Of a stretch of 9,771 nt of DNA, positions 1 through 6,752 are shown piece after piece. The notes below the pieces were generated by a model. The model was not told the origin of the DNA, searched no databases, and saw only the letters and a list, made by a program, of their open reading frames with translations. The translations under genes and the position numbers were made by a program. The first letter of the stretch is position 1; each line of letters opens with the position of its first letter. The stretch comes from Arthrobacter sp. (GTDB lineage: Bacteria; Actinomycetota; Actinomycetes; Actinomycetales; Micrococcaceae): assembly GCA_031178585.1 (NCBI GenBank), contig JAPSIT010000060.1, forward strand, positions 1 through 9,771, read 5' to 3'.

Positions 1-792
1 GTGCTCAAAACCCCACGGGGCGGCTACGACGGCAAGGGCGTCCGGATCGTTGGATCCGCCGACGAGGCCGCCGGGACGGCTGACTGGTTTGAGGTCATGA
101 GTCCCCTTCTGGCAGAAGCCAAGGTGGATTTCAGCCGCGAGCTCTCCGCACTGGTGGCCCGCACACCGGACGGGGCATCGCGTGCCTGGCCCGTGGTCCA
201 CACCATCCAGGTCGACGGCGTGTGCGACGAAGTGATCGCCCCCGCACAGGACATTCCGCTCGAGGTGGCCGCGGCGGCCGAGGAGGCCGCCCTGAGGATC
301 GCCAACGAACTGGGTGTCACCGGCGTCATGGCCGTGGAACTCTTCGAAACGCCGGGTTCGGGCGCGGGCTTCCTCATCAACGAACTCGCGATGCGTCCCC
401 ATAACACCGGACACTGGACCCAGGACGGCTCGGTGACCAGCCAGTTCGAACAGCACCTGCGCGCGGTGCTGAACCTGCCGCTGGGAGCCACGGACGTGCT
501 CGGCAGCGTGGTTGTGATGAAGAACTTCCTGGGCGGCGAGAACCAGGACCTGTTTTCCGCCTACCCGGCAGCACTCGCCGCGGAGCCTGCCGCCAAGGTC
601 CACTGCTACGGAAAATCCGTTCGTCCCGGCAGGAAAATCGGCCACGTTAACCTCGTGGGCGCGAGCGTGGCGGATGTTGACGGGCTCCGTGAACGCGCCT
701 CGACCGTGGCAGACATCATCCGGAACGGCAGGCCGTCCGGCGCGGCAACAGGCCCGACGACTGCATCCGGATCAACCGAGGAGAACGCATGA
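1..792 (+). CDS. purK: N5-carboxyaminoimidazole ribonucleotide synthase (PurK), C-terminal part
   Basis: PurK is a cytosolic ATP-grasp enzyme that uses ATP and bicarbonate to convert 5-aminoimidazole ribonucleotide (AIR) to N5-CAIR in de novo purine synthesis. Seen here: the ATP-grasp glycine-rich loop GGYDGKG at fragment residues 7-13, the metal/ATP site region VELF (112-115) and [14 protein letters not shown] (127-140), SQFEQH (147-152), and the C-terminal HCYGK...[10 protein letters not shown] block (201-217). Family members are about 380 residues, so the first 110-130 residues lie upstream of the window. The GTG at base 1 is an internal valine codon, not a start. The last 20 or so residues are Ser/Thr/Gly/Ala-rich and look like an unstructured tail. 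The stop overlaps the purE start (ATGA), implying translational coupling; PurE acts on PurK's product. Confidence 0.95.
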   Translation: MLKTPRGGYDGKGVRIVGSADEAAGTADWFEVMSPLLAEAKVDFSRELSALVARTPDGASRAWPVVHTIQVDGVCDEVIAPAQDIPLEVAAAAEEAALRIANELGVTGVMAVELFETPGSGAGFLINELAMRPHNTGHWTQDGSVTSQFEQHLRAVLNLPLGATDVLGSVVVMKNFLGGENQDLFSAYPAALAAEPAAKVHCYGKSVRPGRKIGHVNLVGASVADVDGLRERASTVADIIRNGRPSGAATGPTTASGSTEENA

Positions 793-1367
793 ACCCCGAA
801 TCCCCCGCCAACCAGGAAACGGATGCACTCGTAGGCCTGGTCATGGGCTCGGACTCCGACTGGCCCGTCATGGAGGCTGCCGCTGACGCGCTGGCCGAGT
901 TCGGCATTCCTTTCGAGGCCGACGTCGTCTCGGCCCACCGGATGCCCACCGAGATGATCCGGTACGGCCAGACGGCGCACGAGCGCGGACTGCGCGTCAT
1001 CATCGCCGGGGCCGGCGGCGCCGCCCACCTTCCGGGCATGCTGGCCTCAGTCACTCCCCTTCCCGTAATCGGGGTGCCCGTCCCGCTCAAAACCCTGGAC
1101 GGCATGGATTCGCTGCTGTCCATCGTGCAGATGCCGGCGGGCGTCCCGGTGGCCACAGTTTCGATCGCCGGCGCCCGGAATGCAGGCCTGCTTGCCGTAC
1201 GGATGCTTGCCGCCGGCACGGACGACCTCGCCGCCAGCCTCCGCGGCGACCTCCTGGACTTCGCGCAGGAGCTCAACGATGTCGCCAGCCGGAAGGGTGC
1301 CAACCTCCGGCAGAAGGTCAACGAAGTCTTCGCCGAAGGTAACGTCGTTCCGCGGGGCAGCCGTTAG
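789..1367 (+). CDS. purE: N5-carboxyaminoimidazole ribonucleotide mutase, class I PurE
   Basis: PurE moves the carboxylate of N5-CAIR to C4, giving CAIR, the step after PurK. The 192-residue protein shows the class I signature: SDSDW at 21-25 in the nucleotide phosphate-binding loop, SAHR at 48-51 with the expected catalytic His50, [11 protein letters not shown] at 74-84, and GVPVATVSI at 118-126 followed by [10 protein letters not shown]. The short N-terminal extension and the charged tail after about residue 160 are normal in actinobacteria. The ATG start is supported by the ATGA overlap with purK and by an AGGAG Shine-Dalgarno sequence at 779-783, five bases upstream. Because purK is present, the class I mutase rather than the class II AIR carboxylase is the expected assignment. 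The next gene begins 10 bases after the stop. Confidence 0.97.
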   Translation: MNPESPANQETDALVGLVMGSDSDWPVMEAAADALAEFGIPFEADVVSAHRMPTEMIRYGQTAHERGLRVIIAGAGGAAHLPGMLASVTPLPVIGVPVPLKTLDGMDSLLSIVQMPAGVPVATVSIAGARNAGLLAVRMLAAGTDDLAASLRGDLLDFAQELNDVASRKGANLRQKVNEVFAEGNVVPRGSR

Positions 1368-1377
1368 GGAAGGGCCC

Positions 1378-3006
1378 ATGTCCAACACCAAACTGCCTGC
1401 CGACGGACTCCTCACGGACCCTGTCCGGTATCCGGCCAGTGCCAATGAATCGGCCCGGACCAAACGCGCCTTCCTGTTGATCCTCCTCACACTGTTCGTG
1501 CCCGGCAGCGCCCAGATCGCCGCCGGTGACCGGAAGCTGGGGCGCATTGCCCTGCGCGTGACGCTGACGGCGTGGGCGCTCGCCATCCTGGCCCTGGTGC
1601 TGCTGTTCACGGCCCGGACGCTGCTCATCAACATTGTCACCAACCCGGTGGCCTCCCTGCTCATTGTCCTGGTCCTGGCCGCCCTGGCGGTCGGCTGGGC
1701 TGTGCTGTTCATCAATACGCTGCGGCTGATCCGGCCAGTGCTGCTGGCGAAGCGCATGCGGCCGGTGGTCGTCGTCGCTCTTGCCCTCGCCATGGTGGTG
1801 AGCAGCGGCTCCCTCGGCTATGCGGCCTACCTGCTCAACATCAGCCGCAACGCGATCGGCAGCATCTTCGCCGGCGGCCCCGCCATCGAGCCCGTGGACG
1901 GCCGTTACAACTTCCTCATGATGGGCGGTGACGCCGGCGCCGACCGCACCGGCCGGCGCCCCGATAGCCTGTCCGTCCTCAGCGTTGACGCCGAGACCGG
2001 CAAGACGGCGATCATTTCCGTCCCCCGTAACCTGCAGAATGCCCGCTTCAGCGAGGGCTCGCCGATGCTGCAGATCTACCCCGACGGCTACAACTGTGGC
2101 AACGACTGCCTCATCAACGCCATCAACACTGAGGTCACCAACAACCACAAGGACCTGTACCCCGGCGTTGCCGACCCCGGAGCCCAGGCCACCCTCGAGG
2201 CCGTCTCGGGAACGCTCGGCATCACAGTCCAGGCGTACGTGCTCGTGGACATGGACGGCTTCGCCAAACTCATTGACGCGATGGGCGGCATCCGGATCAA
2301 GGCCGGCGGCTGGGTACCTATCAGCGGACCGATGGTGGATGAAGCCAACGGCATCCACGGCATGCCCGACGGCTGGATTCCGGCCGGCGACCAGAAGCTC
2401 AACGGCTTCCAGGCCCTCTGGTACGGCCGGTCCCGCGAGTTCGTGGACGATTACGCACGGATTCTGCGGCAGCAATGCGTCCAGCAGGCGATGCTGAAAC
2501 AGCTGGACCCGGCCACGCTGCTCGCCAAATTCGAGGACATCGCCAACGCCGGGACTAAGGTGGTGGACTCCAACATCTCCTCCAGCCAGCTGGGTAGCTT
2601 CGTGGACCTCGCAATGAAGGCCAAGGGCCAGGAAATCAGCCGTCTCACCATCGGCCCGCCTGACTTCGACGCGTCCTTCTCCACCGCGCCGGATTTCGAC
2701 ATCATCCATGACCGGGTCAGGAAACTGCTCAGCGGCGCGGGCTCGGAGCCCTCGCCGGCCGCGGCGCCCGATGACGCGCTGCAGCCCCAATACGCCGGCG
2801 TCGGCAGTGGCCTGACGGCCGCCGGCCCCGCGGTCCCGGTGACCTTGCAGGTGCCCACGCCGCCGCCGTCGGACTTCACTCCGGTGACCACAACGCCCGC
2901 CGGTGAGCCGATCACCGAAGAGATGCTGAACCAGTTCAAGCGCGAGGGGAACGAGCAGGCGATCCGCGAACTGGTGGCCACCAACGGCCAATGCGCACCC
3001 CTCTGA
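1378..3006 (+). CDS. LCP (LytR-CpsA-Psr) family cell-wall polymer ligase with four N-terminal membrane segments
   Basis: LCP enzymes transfer undecaprenyl-phosphate-linked polymers (teichoic acids, capsule, arabinogalactan, glycans) onto peptidoglycan or proteins on the outer face of the membrane. Older annotations call them transcriptional regulators. In this 542-residue protein the LCP domain spans about 176-450. Visible motifs are GGDAGADRTGRRPDS (183-197, with the conserved Asp/Arg cluster), SVPRN (214-218, where many relatives have PRD), and YGRSREFVDDYARILRQQC (349-367, the R...DxxR..RQ block). Hydrophobic stretches at about 31-50, 61-79, 88-112 and 129-153 suggest four membrane segments, more than the single one of classic LCP proteins. 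A Pro/Thr/Ala-rich tail (about 455-510) ends in a short charged helix. Four cysteines (240, 244, 366, 539) lie in the predicted outside portion. Start: ATG preceded by a GGGAAGGG purine run; the frame stays open further upstream, but that part overlaps purE. The polymer substrate cannot be read from the sequence. Confidence 0.92.
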   Translation: MSNTKLPADGLLTDPVRYPASANESARTKRAFLLILLTLFVPGSAQIAAGDRKLGRIALRVTLTAWALAILALVLLFTARTLLINIVTNPVASLLIVLVLAALAVGWAVLFINTLRLIRPVLLAKRMRPVVVVALALAMVVSSGSLGYAAYLLNISRNAIGSIFAGGPAIEPVDGRYNFLMMGGDAGADRTGRRPDSLSVLSVDAETGKTAIISVPRNLQNARFSEGSPMLQIYPDGYNCGNDCLINAINTEVTNNHKDLYPGVADPGAQATLEAVSGTLGITVQAYVLVDMDGFAKLIDAMGGIRIKAGGWVPISGPMVDEANGIHGMPDGWIPAGDQKLNGFQALWYGRSREFVDDYARILRQQCVQQAMLKQLDPATLLAKFEDIANAGTKVVDSNISSSQLGSFVDLAMKAKGQEISRLTIGPPDFDASFSTAPDFDIIHDRVRKLLSGAGSEPSPAAAPDDALQPQYAGVGSGLTAAGPAVPVTLQVPTPPPSDFTPVTTTPAGEPITEEMLNQFKREGNEQAIRELVATNGQCAPL

Positions 3007-3025
3007 CCACCACGTGCTTTTAGAA

Positions 3026-3032
3026 AGAAGGA
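3026..3032 (+). promoter_or_regulatory. Shine-Dalgarno sequence of manA
   Basis: AGAAGGA lies nine bases before the GTG at 3042 and decides that start. It sits in the 35-base gap after the LCP gene, the largest gap in the cluster. I see no convincing -10/-35 pair in so short a space, so manA is probably expressed by read-through from upstream. Confidence 0.75.
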
Positions 3033-3041
3033 CACCCGGCT

Positions 3042-4292
3042 GTGTACGAAATCGATAACGTCCTCCGGCCGTACGCCTGGGGATCGACGACGGCGATTGC
3101 CAGGCTTCTCGGCAGGCCGGAGTCGGGCGGCCCCGAAGCGGAGCTGTGGATCGGCGCGCACCCCGACTCACCTTCTGTCGCAACACGCCCCGACGGCACA
3201 GCCGTGCCCCTGCACGACCTGATTGCCGAGGACCCCTACCATTACCTGGGGGAAGCCTCGGTGGCCGCATTCGGTCCACGCCTGCCCTTCCTCGCCAAGG
3301 TCCTCGCGGCCGCCAAGCCCTTGTCGCTGCAGGTGCACCCCAGCCTTGAGCAGGCCCGGGCCGGTTTCGCCCGCGAGAACGGGGAGGGCGTCGCTGCCAA
3401 TGCCGCCAACCGCAACTACCGGGATGACAACCACAAGCCGGAAATGATTTTCGCGCTGACGCCCTTCGACGCGCTCTGCGGTTTCCGGAAGCCGGCGAAG
3501 TCCCGCGATGTGTTCCTGCACCTGGCCGGGTGCCTCGAGCTCTCGGGATCCGGCGTTCCCGCAGTGCTTTCCGAGGTGATTGATGACCTCTCCCAGTCGG
3601 AAGAACAGGACGCCCTGCGGTCCGCGTTTGAGCGGCTGATCGCAGGCGGCGACGGCGTCAGCGAGGCGACGAAGCGGGTTGTGGACACGTTGGCGGCTGG
3701 CGCCCCTATGGCGCCCTACCAGCCGGAACTGTCCACCGTGCTGAGCCTCAACAGCGAGTATCCCGGTGATCCTGGAGTGCTGATTTCCCTGCTGCTCAAC
3801 CGGCTTTCACTGGAACCGGGCGAGGCTGTTTACCTGCCCGCCGGCAACGTGCACGCATACCTCCACGGATTGGGCGTTGAGGTGATGGCCTCTTCGGACA
3901 ACGTGCTGCGCGGCGGCCTCACACCGAAATTCGTCGACGTGCCGGAGCTGCTGAACACCGTGGTTTTTGAGTCCGTTGGGGTTCCCATGCTCCGCGCGGA
4001 GGTGTCCGAACTCGGGCAGGAGCTGTACCGGCCACCGTTCCGGGAGTTCCAGCTTCAGCGGATTGAGGTGGTTCCCGGCGGCGCCCCGGTGCCGCTGGCG
4101 CAGTCAGGAGCGGCGGTGGTCATCGTGACGTCGGGGTCCGTCTACCTGGATTCCCCCAAGGGCGACCTGCAGCTGGACCACGGCCGAAGCGCTTTCCTCC
4201 CGGCAGCCGACGCGCCCGTCAACGTGCACCCGGTTTCCGGCTCTGCTGACACCGCTGTGGTCTTCGCCGTGACCACCGCACTGGAGGCCTGA
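3042..4292 (+). CDS. manA: Mannose-6-phosphate isomerase, type I (class I, zinc-dependent)
   Basis: The enzyme interconverts fructose-6-phosphate and mannose-6-phosphate in the cytosol. It links glycolysis to GDP-mannose and so to mannosylated envelope polymers and glycolipids, and also allows growth on mannose. The 416-residue protein opens with the type I hallmark LRPYAWGS (8-15). The zinc ligands expected from the family are in place: Gln97 and His99 in LSLQVHPS, Glu134 in HKPEM, and His271 in NVHAYLHG. The catalytic arginine is Arg290 in SDNVLRGGLTPK. A C-terminal cupin-like domain (about 330-410) completes the fold. Length is normal for the family. The GTG start is fixed by a well-placed Shine-Dalgarno sequence. 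The stop is five bases before the femX start, and the GGAGG used by femX lies inside the end of manA, so the two are probably translationally coupled. Confidence 0.96.
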   Translation: MYEIDNVLRPYAWGSTTAIARLLGRPESGGPEAELWIGAHPDSPSVATRPDGTAVPLHDLIAEDPYHYLGEASVAAFGPRLPFLAKVLAAAKPLSLQVHPSLEQARAGFARENGEGVAANAANRNYRDDNHKPEMIFALTPFDALCGFRKPAKSRDVFLHLAGCLELSGSGVPAVLSEVIDDLSQSEEQDALRSAFERLIAGGDGVSEATKRVVDTLAAGAPMAPYQPELSTVLSLNSEYPGDPGVLISLLLNRLSLEPGEAVYLPAGNVHAYLHGLGVEVMASSDNVLRGGLTPKFVDVPELLNTVVFESVGVPMLRAEVSELGQELYRPPFREFQLQRIEVVPGGAPVPLAQSGAAVVIVTSGSVYLDSPKGDLQLDHGRSAFLPAADAPVNVHPVSGSADTAVVFAVTTALEA

Positions 4293-4297
4293 GCTCC

Positions 4298-5278
4298 ATG
4301 GAATACTTCCTGCAAAGCGAGGCGTGGGCCGACTTCCAGCGGTCCCTCGGACGCCGCGTCCACCAGCGCTCCGGCCGGGGCTGGAGCTTCCTTGCCATCG
4401 AGGAAAAGAATCCCGCCGGCAAAGTTCTCTACGCACCCTATGGACCGGTGGCGGAGTCTGTCGCTGCCTTTGACGACGCGCTGGCCGCCCTCGTGGAAGT
4501 GGCCAGATCGTGCCACGCAGTCTTTGTCAGGATCGAGCCTGTGACGGCAGGGCTGGACCCGGCAACGGCAGCCGACGCGCTGAAGAGTCGGGGCCTGCAG
4601 CCGGCCCCCGTCAACCAGCAGCCCGAGCTCAGCTGGATCGTGGACGTCGACCGGGACTTCAAGGAGGTGCTGGCCGACATGAAGCCGGTAAACCGGAACC
4701 TCTACCGGAACATCCACAAGAAGGGCGTCACTTTCCGCTCCACGCAGGATCCCGAGGACATCAGGATCCTCCTGAACTTCCTGCACATGACGGCGCGGCG
4801 CAACGGCTTCAAGCCGCAAAGTGACGAGTACCTGACCCAGGTGGCCGAGTCCATGATGCCCGCCAAAGCGGCGACCCTGTTCGTGGCCGAACTCCACGGC
4901 GGCCCGATCGCAGCGGCGCTCGCCTACGATTCCGCGGATACCCGCACCTATGCCCACGCAGCCATGGACGACACCCACCGGAAGCTCAGCGCGGGGATTC
5001 CGCTGCTTGTCACCCTGATGGCCGACGCCAGGGAAAAGGGTTTGAAGCACGTGGATCTCTGGGGCGTGGCACCGGCCGATGAGCCTGACCACAAATGGGC
5101 CGGCTTCAGCGCCTTCAAGAAATCCTTCGGCGGGCGCGAAATTGCCTACCCGGGGACGTGGGACCTGCCGGTGAACAAGCCCCGCTACGCTGCGTACCAA
5201 GCGGCCCGTAAGCTCCGCGAAGCACTCCGCGCTCTCCTCCGCACCGTCCTGAAGCGCATCAATCGCCCCACCCCCTGA
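4298..5278 (+). CDS. FemX/FemAB-family aminoacyltransferase (peptidoglycan interpeptide bridge formation)
   Basis: Fem-family enzymes use aminoacyl-tRNA to add amino acids to the lysine side chain of lipid II at the inner membrane face, building the cross-bridge of the peptidoglycan. The 326-residue protein has the double acetyltransferase-like arrangement. An N-terminal lobe contains LYAPYGPV (44-51) and the MKPVNRNLYRNIHKKGV segment (128-144). The second lobe contains LWGVAP (254-259), then HKWAGFSAFKKSFGGR (265-280) and YPGTWDLPV (284-292), a typical end of the family. The coiled-coil tRNA-arm of staphylococcal FemA is absent, as in other short actinobacterial members. The C-terminal 25 residues are strongly basic and probably helical. 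GGAGG at 4283-4287 supports the ATG. Arthrobacter murein usually carries Ala/Ser/Thr bridges; which residue this enzyme adds cannot be told. It is the last gene of the cluster. Confidence 0.88.
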   Translation: MEYFLQSEAWADFQRSLGRRVHQRSGRGWSFLAIEEKNPAGKVLYAPYGPVAESVAAFDDALAALVEVARSCHAVFVRIEPVTAGLDPATAADALKSRGLQPAPVNQQPELSWIVDVDRDFKEVLADMKPVNRNLYRNIHKKGVTFRSTQDPEDIRILLNFLHMTARRNGFKPQSDEYLTQVAESMMPAKAATLFVAELHGGPIAAALAYDSADTRTYAHAAMDDTHRKLSAGIPLLVTLMADAREKGLKHVDLWGVAPADEPDHKWAGFSAFKKSFGGREIAYPGTWDLPVNKPRYAAYQAARKLREALRALLRTVLKRINRPTP

Positions 5279-5302
5279 CGCGAACTGGCGGCCTCGTAAG
5301 GG

Positions 5303-5317
5303 GCCCGCAGAGCGGGC
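5303..5317 (+). terminator. Small GC hairpin downstream of the femX-like gene
   Basis: GCCCGC-AGA-GCGGGC forms a 6 bp stem with a three-base loop, 25 bases after the femX stop. There is no T run after it, so it is at best a weak terminator of the GC-rich kind often seen in actinobacteria. It could equally stop antisense transcription coming from glpX. Confidence 0.35.
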
Positions 5318-5429
5318 GTGGTGCGCAGCGGATCCTGGCGCTGGTCGAATGGGTGAGCACGGATGTTGGATCAAGCCGGGAGTAACCGCGAACCTTGTCC
5401 GCCACGCCCCCGGCACCCCCCCAAGGCCG

Positions 5430-5438
5430 TTATCCACA
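5430..5438 (+). other. Perfect DnaA-box match (single)
   Basis: TTATCCACA matches the strict 9-base DnaA consensus. It is alone in the convergent intergenic region, with no second box, AT-rich stretch or dnaA/dnaN genes nearby. This is therefore not an origin; a DnaA-titrating site or chance are the alternatives. Confidence 0.3.
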
Positions 5439-5460
5439 GCCCCCGCTCAGCCCTTAAGCG

Positions 5461-5517
5461 CGAACTGGCAGCTAATGCCCGCAAAATCGAGATTCGGGGT
5501 CATTAGCTGCCAGTTTG
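5461..5517. repeat. Long palindromic element, REP-like hairpin between convergent genes
   Basis: The arms AACTGGCAGCTAATG (5463-5477) and CATTAGCTGCCAGTT (5501-5515) are perfect 15-base inverted copies. One G-T and one C-G pair extend them outward to 17 bp. Inside, CCCG pairs with CGGG, with a two-base bulge before the right arm, and AAT/ATT can close the tip, so most of the element can fold. It begins 27 bases past the glpX stop, counted along glpX. An 11-base sequence of the left flank and arm, CGCGAACTGGC, recurs directly at 5279-5289. The form suits a dispersed palindromic repeat (REP/MITE type) and could also terminate or protect transcripts from both sides, although there is no long T run. 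One window cannot show that it is dispersed. Confidence 0.75.
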
Positions 5518-5543
5518 GGCTGGGCGGGCGGTGCCGCGGCGGG

Positions 5544-6581
5544 CTAGCTCTTGCGGGCGTAGCCTTCCCACTTGCTGGCCTGGTGCTCGCCGTCGACGAA
5601 ACGGATGGTGCCTGACTTGGAGCGCATGACGATCGACTGCGTCAGCACCTTGTCCTTGTCGTAGCGCACGCCCTTGAGGAGGTCACCGTCGGTGATGCCG
5701 GTGGCGGCGAAGTAGCAGTTGTCGCTCTTGACGAGGTCGTTCGTGGAGAGGACCCGCTCAAGGTCGTGGCCGGCGTCGATGGCCTTCTGCTTCTCGTCAT
5801 CGCTGGTGGGCCAGAGGCGGCCCTGGATGACGCCGCCGAGGGACTTGATGGCGCATGCAGCGACGATGCCTTCGGGGGTTCCGCCGATGCCCATCAGCGC
5901 GTCCACGCCAGTGCCGGAGCGGGCTGCGGCGATGGCGCCGGCCACGTCGCCGTCCATGATGAACTTGGTGCGCGCGCCGGCTTCGCGGATTTCCTCCACC
6001 AGCGGGCGGTGGCGGTCGCGGTCGAGGATCATGACGTTGAGCTGGTTGACCTTGACGCCCTTGGCCTTGGCGATCAGGTGCAGGTTCTGCTTGACGGGCA
6101 GGCGCAGGTCCACCATGTCCGCGGCTTCGGGGCCGGTAACAAGCTTCTCCATATAGAACACTGCCGACGGGTCGAACATGGAGCCGCGCTCGGCCACGGC
6201 CAGAACGGCCAGGGCGTTGTTGATGCCGAGGGCCGTCAGGCGGGTTCCGTCAATGGGATCGACAGCCACATCGCACTCGGCGCCGGTGCCGTCACCCACC
6301 TGCTCGCCGTTGAAGAGCATGGGGGCTTCGTCCTTTTCGCCCTCACCGATGACCACAACGCCGTTGAAGTGGACAGTCTGCAGGAAGGAGCGCATGGCGT
6401 CGACGGCGGCACCGTCGGCCTTGTTCTTGTCGCCGAATCCCACCCAGTGGCCACCGGCAATTGCCGCGGCCTCGGTGACGCGGACAAGCTCAAGTGCGAG
6501 GTTGCGGTCCGGCTCGTCGATTCCTACCGCAAGCGACGGGGAAAGCGTGGAGTACTTCTGGGTCATGGACGCTGGTGACAC
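5544..6581 (-). CDS. glpX: Fructose-1,6-bisphosphatase, class II (GlpX)
   Basis: GlpX removes the 1-phosphate of fructose-1,6-bisphosphate in the cytosol, the committed step of gluconeogenesis, and needs a divalent metal. The 345-residue protein aligns by eye with E. coli GlpX, including the metal and phosphate ligands: Asp56 in DKNKADGAAV, Glu80 in IGEGEKDEAPM (78-88), Asp108 and Asp111 in DPIDGT (E. coli has DPIEGT), and Glu237 in GIGGTPEG (231-238). SDNCYFAATGITDGDLL (286-302) is also typical. Class II enzymes are the main FBPase of actinobacteria. The GTG start at 6581 is preferred over the in-frame ATG at 6566 because a Shine-Dalgarno sequence lies five bases before it; the two versions differ by only five residues. 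It is convergent with the femX-like gene and divergent from the DUF4245 gene. Confidence 0.97.
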   Translation of the reverse strand: MSPASMTQKYSTLSPSLAVGIDEPDRNLALELVRVTEAAAIAGGHWVGFGDKNKADGAAVDAMRSFLQTVHFNGVVVIGEGEKDEAPMLFNGEQVGDGTGAECDVAVDPIDGTRLTALGINNALAVLAVAERGSMFDPSAVFYMEKLVTGPEAADMVDLRLPVKQNLHLIAKAKGVKVNQLNVMILDRDRHRPLVEEIREAGARTKFIMDGDVAGAIAAARSGTGVDALMGIGGTPEGIVAACAIKSLGGVIQGRLWPTSDDEKQKAIDAGHDLERVLSTNDLVKSDNCYFAATGITDGDLLKGVRYDKDKVLTQSIVMRSKSGTIRFVDGEHQASKWEGYARKS

Positions 6582-6586
6582 GTGAA

Positions 6587-6593
6587 CCTCTTC
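6587..6593 (-). promoter_or_regulatory. Shine-Dalgarno sequence of glpX
   Basis: Read on the minus strand this is GAAGAGG, five bases before the GTG start. It would be 20 bases from the alternative ATG, which is too far, so it favours the GTG. Confidence 0.65.
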
Positions 6594-6614
6594 TTCGAGT
6601 GGCGATCATTGGAC

Positions 6615-6642
6615 CCGCACATGCCATGGCAGGCAGGTGCGG
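6615..6642. promoter_or_regulatory. Nested inverted repeat in the glpX / DUF4245 divergent region
   Basis: CCGCAC (6615-6620) pairs with GTGCGG (6637-6642), enclosing the perfect 10-base palindrome TGCCATGGCA (6622-6631). It lies between the glpX start and the proposed glpX -10 box, so it would be in the glpX leader as a hairpin or act as an operator. No regulator family can be named from it. Confidence 0.35.
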
Positions 6643-6659
6643 TGATTCCTCTGATACTG

Positions 6660-6665
6660 ATCATA
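6660..6665 (-). promoter_or_regulatory. Possible -10 box of glpX
   Basis: On the minus strand this reads TATGAT, a good -10 hexamer, within the only locally AT-richer patch of the intergenic region (6644-6667). No recognisable -35 hexamer lies 16-18 bases upstream, so it is a candidate only. It would give a leader of about 70 bases. Confidence 0.3.
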
Positions 6666-6743
6666 GTCGGGGCGGAGCGCCGAAGTGGTGGGATGACCGA
6701 CGTGTGAAGCGCCTCACCGCCTCCTCCCCCGGAATGTGAGATC

Positions 6744-6747
6744 GGAG
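6744..6747 (+). promoter_or_regulatory. Shine-Dalgarno core of the DUF4245 gene
   Basis: GGAG lies five bases before the ATG at 6753 and supports it over the in-frame GTG at 6771, which has AGAAGG directly touching it with no spacer. Confidence 0.5.
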
Positions 6748-6752
6748 CATGC

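Noticed and set aside
1..3. GTG at the first base as the start of PurK
   Set aside because: The residues that follow are the middle of the ATP-grasp domain; the N-terminal domain must lie upstream, so the gene is cut by the window edge.
1180..1377. Upstream extension of the LCP reading frame to an earlier ATG
   Set aside because: This part overlaps purE almost completely, has no hydrophobic or LCP-like sequence, and the ATG at 1378 has its own purine-rich ribosome site.
1318..3279. A 653-codon open frame on the minus strand opposite the LCP gene and the start of manA
   Set aside because: It is antisense to two genes with clear family motifs. Its translation is Gly/Arg/His/Val-rich low-complexity sequence typical of the complement of GC-rich coding DNA, and it crosses a gene boundary.
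5430..5438. Replication origin near the DnaA box
   Set aside because: There is only one box, no AT-rich unwinding region, and no dnaA, dnaN or rpmH gene nearby.
5349..5615. A possible 88-residue small gene after femX
   Set aside because: It runs through the palindromic repeat and into the 3' end of glpX. It has no clear ribosome site, and the residues look like random translation of intergenic GC-rich DNA.
5869..5871. DPIDGT in GlpX compared with DPIEGT in E. coli as a missing metal ligand
   Set aside because: Asp for Glu keeps the acidic ligand and is common in actinobacterial class II enzymes; the other ligands are all present. (Glu237 of GGTPEG, at these bases, is intact.)
5766..6578. 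A 270-codon plus-strand open frame opposite glpX
   Set aside because: The composition (His/Gly/Ala/Val/Asp-rich) and exact overlap with a conserved gene mark it as a shadow of glpX.
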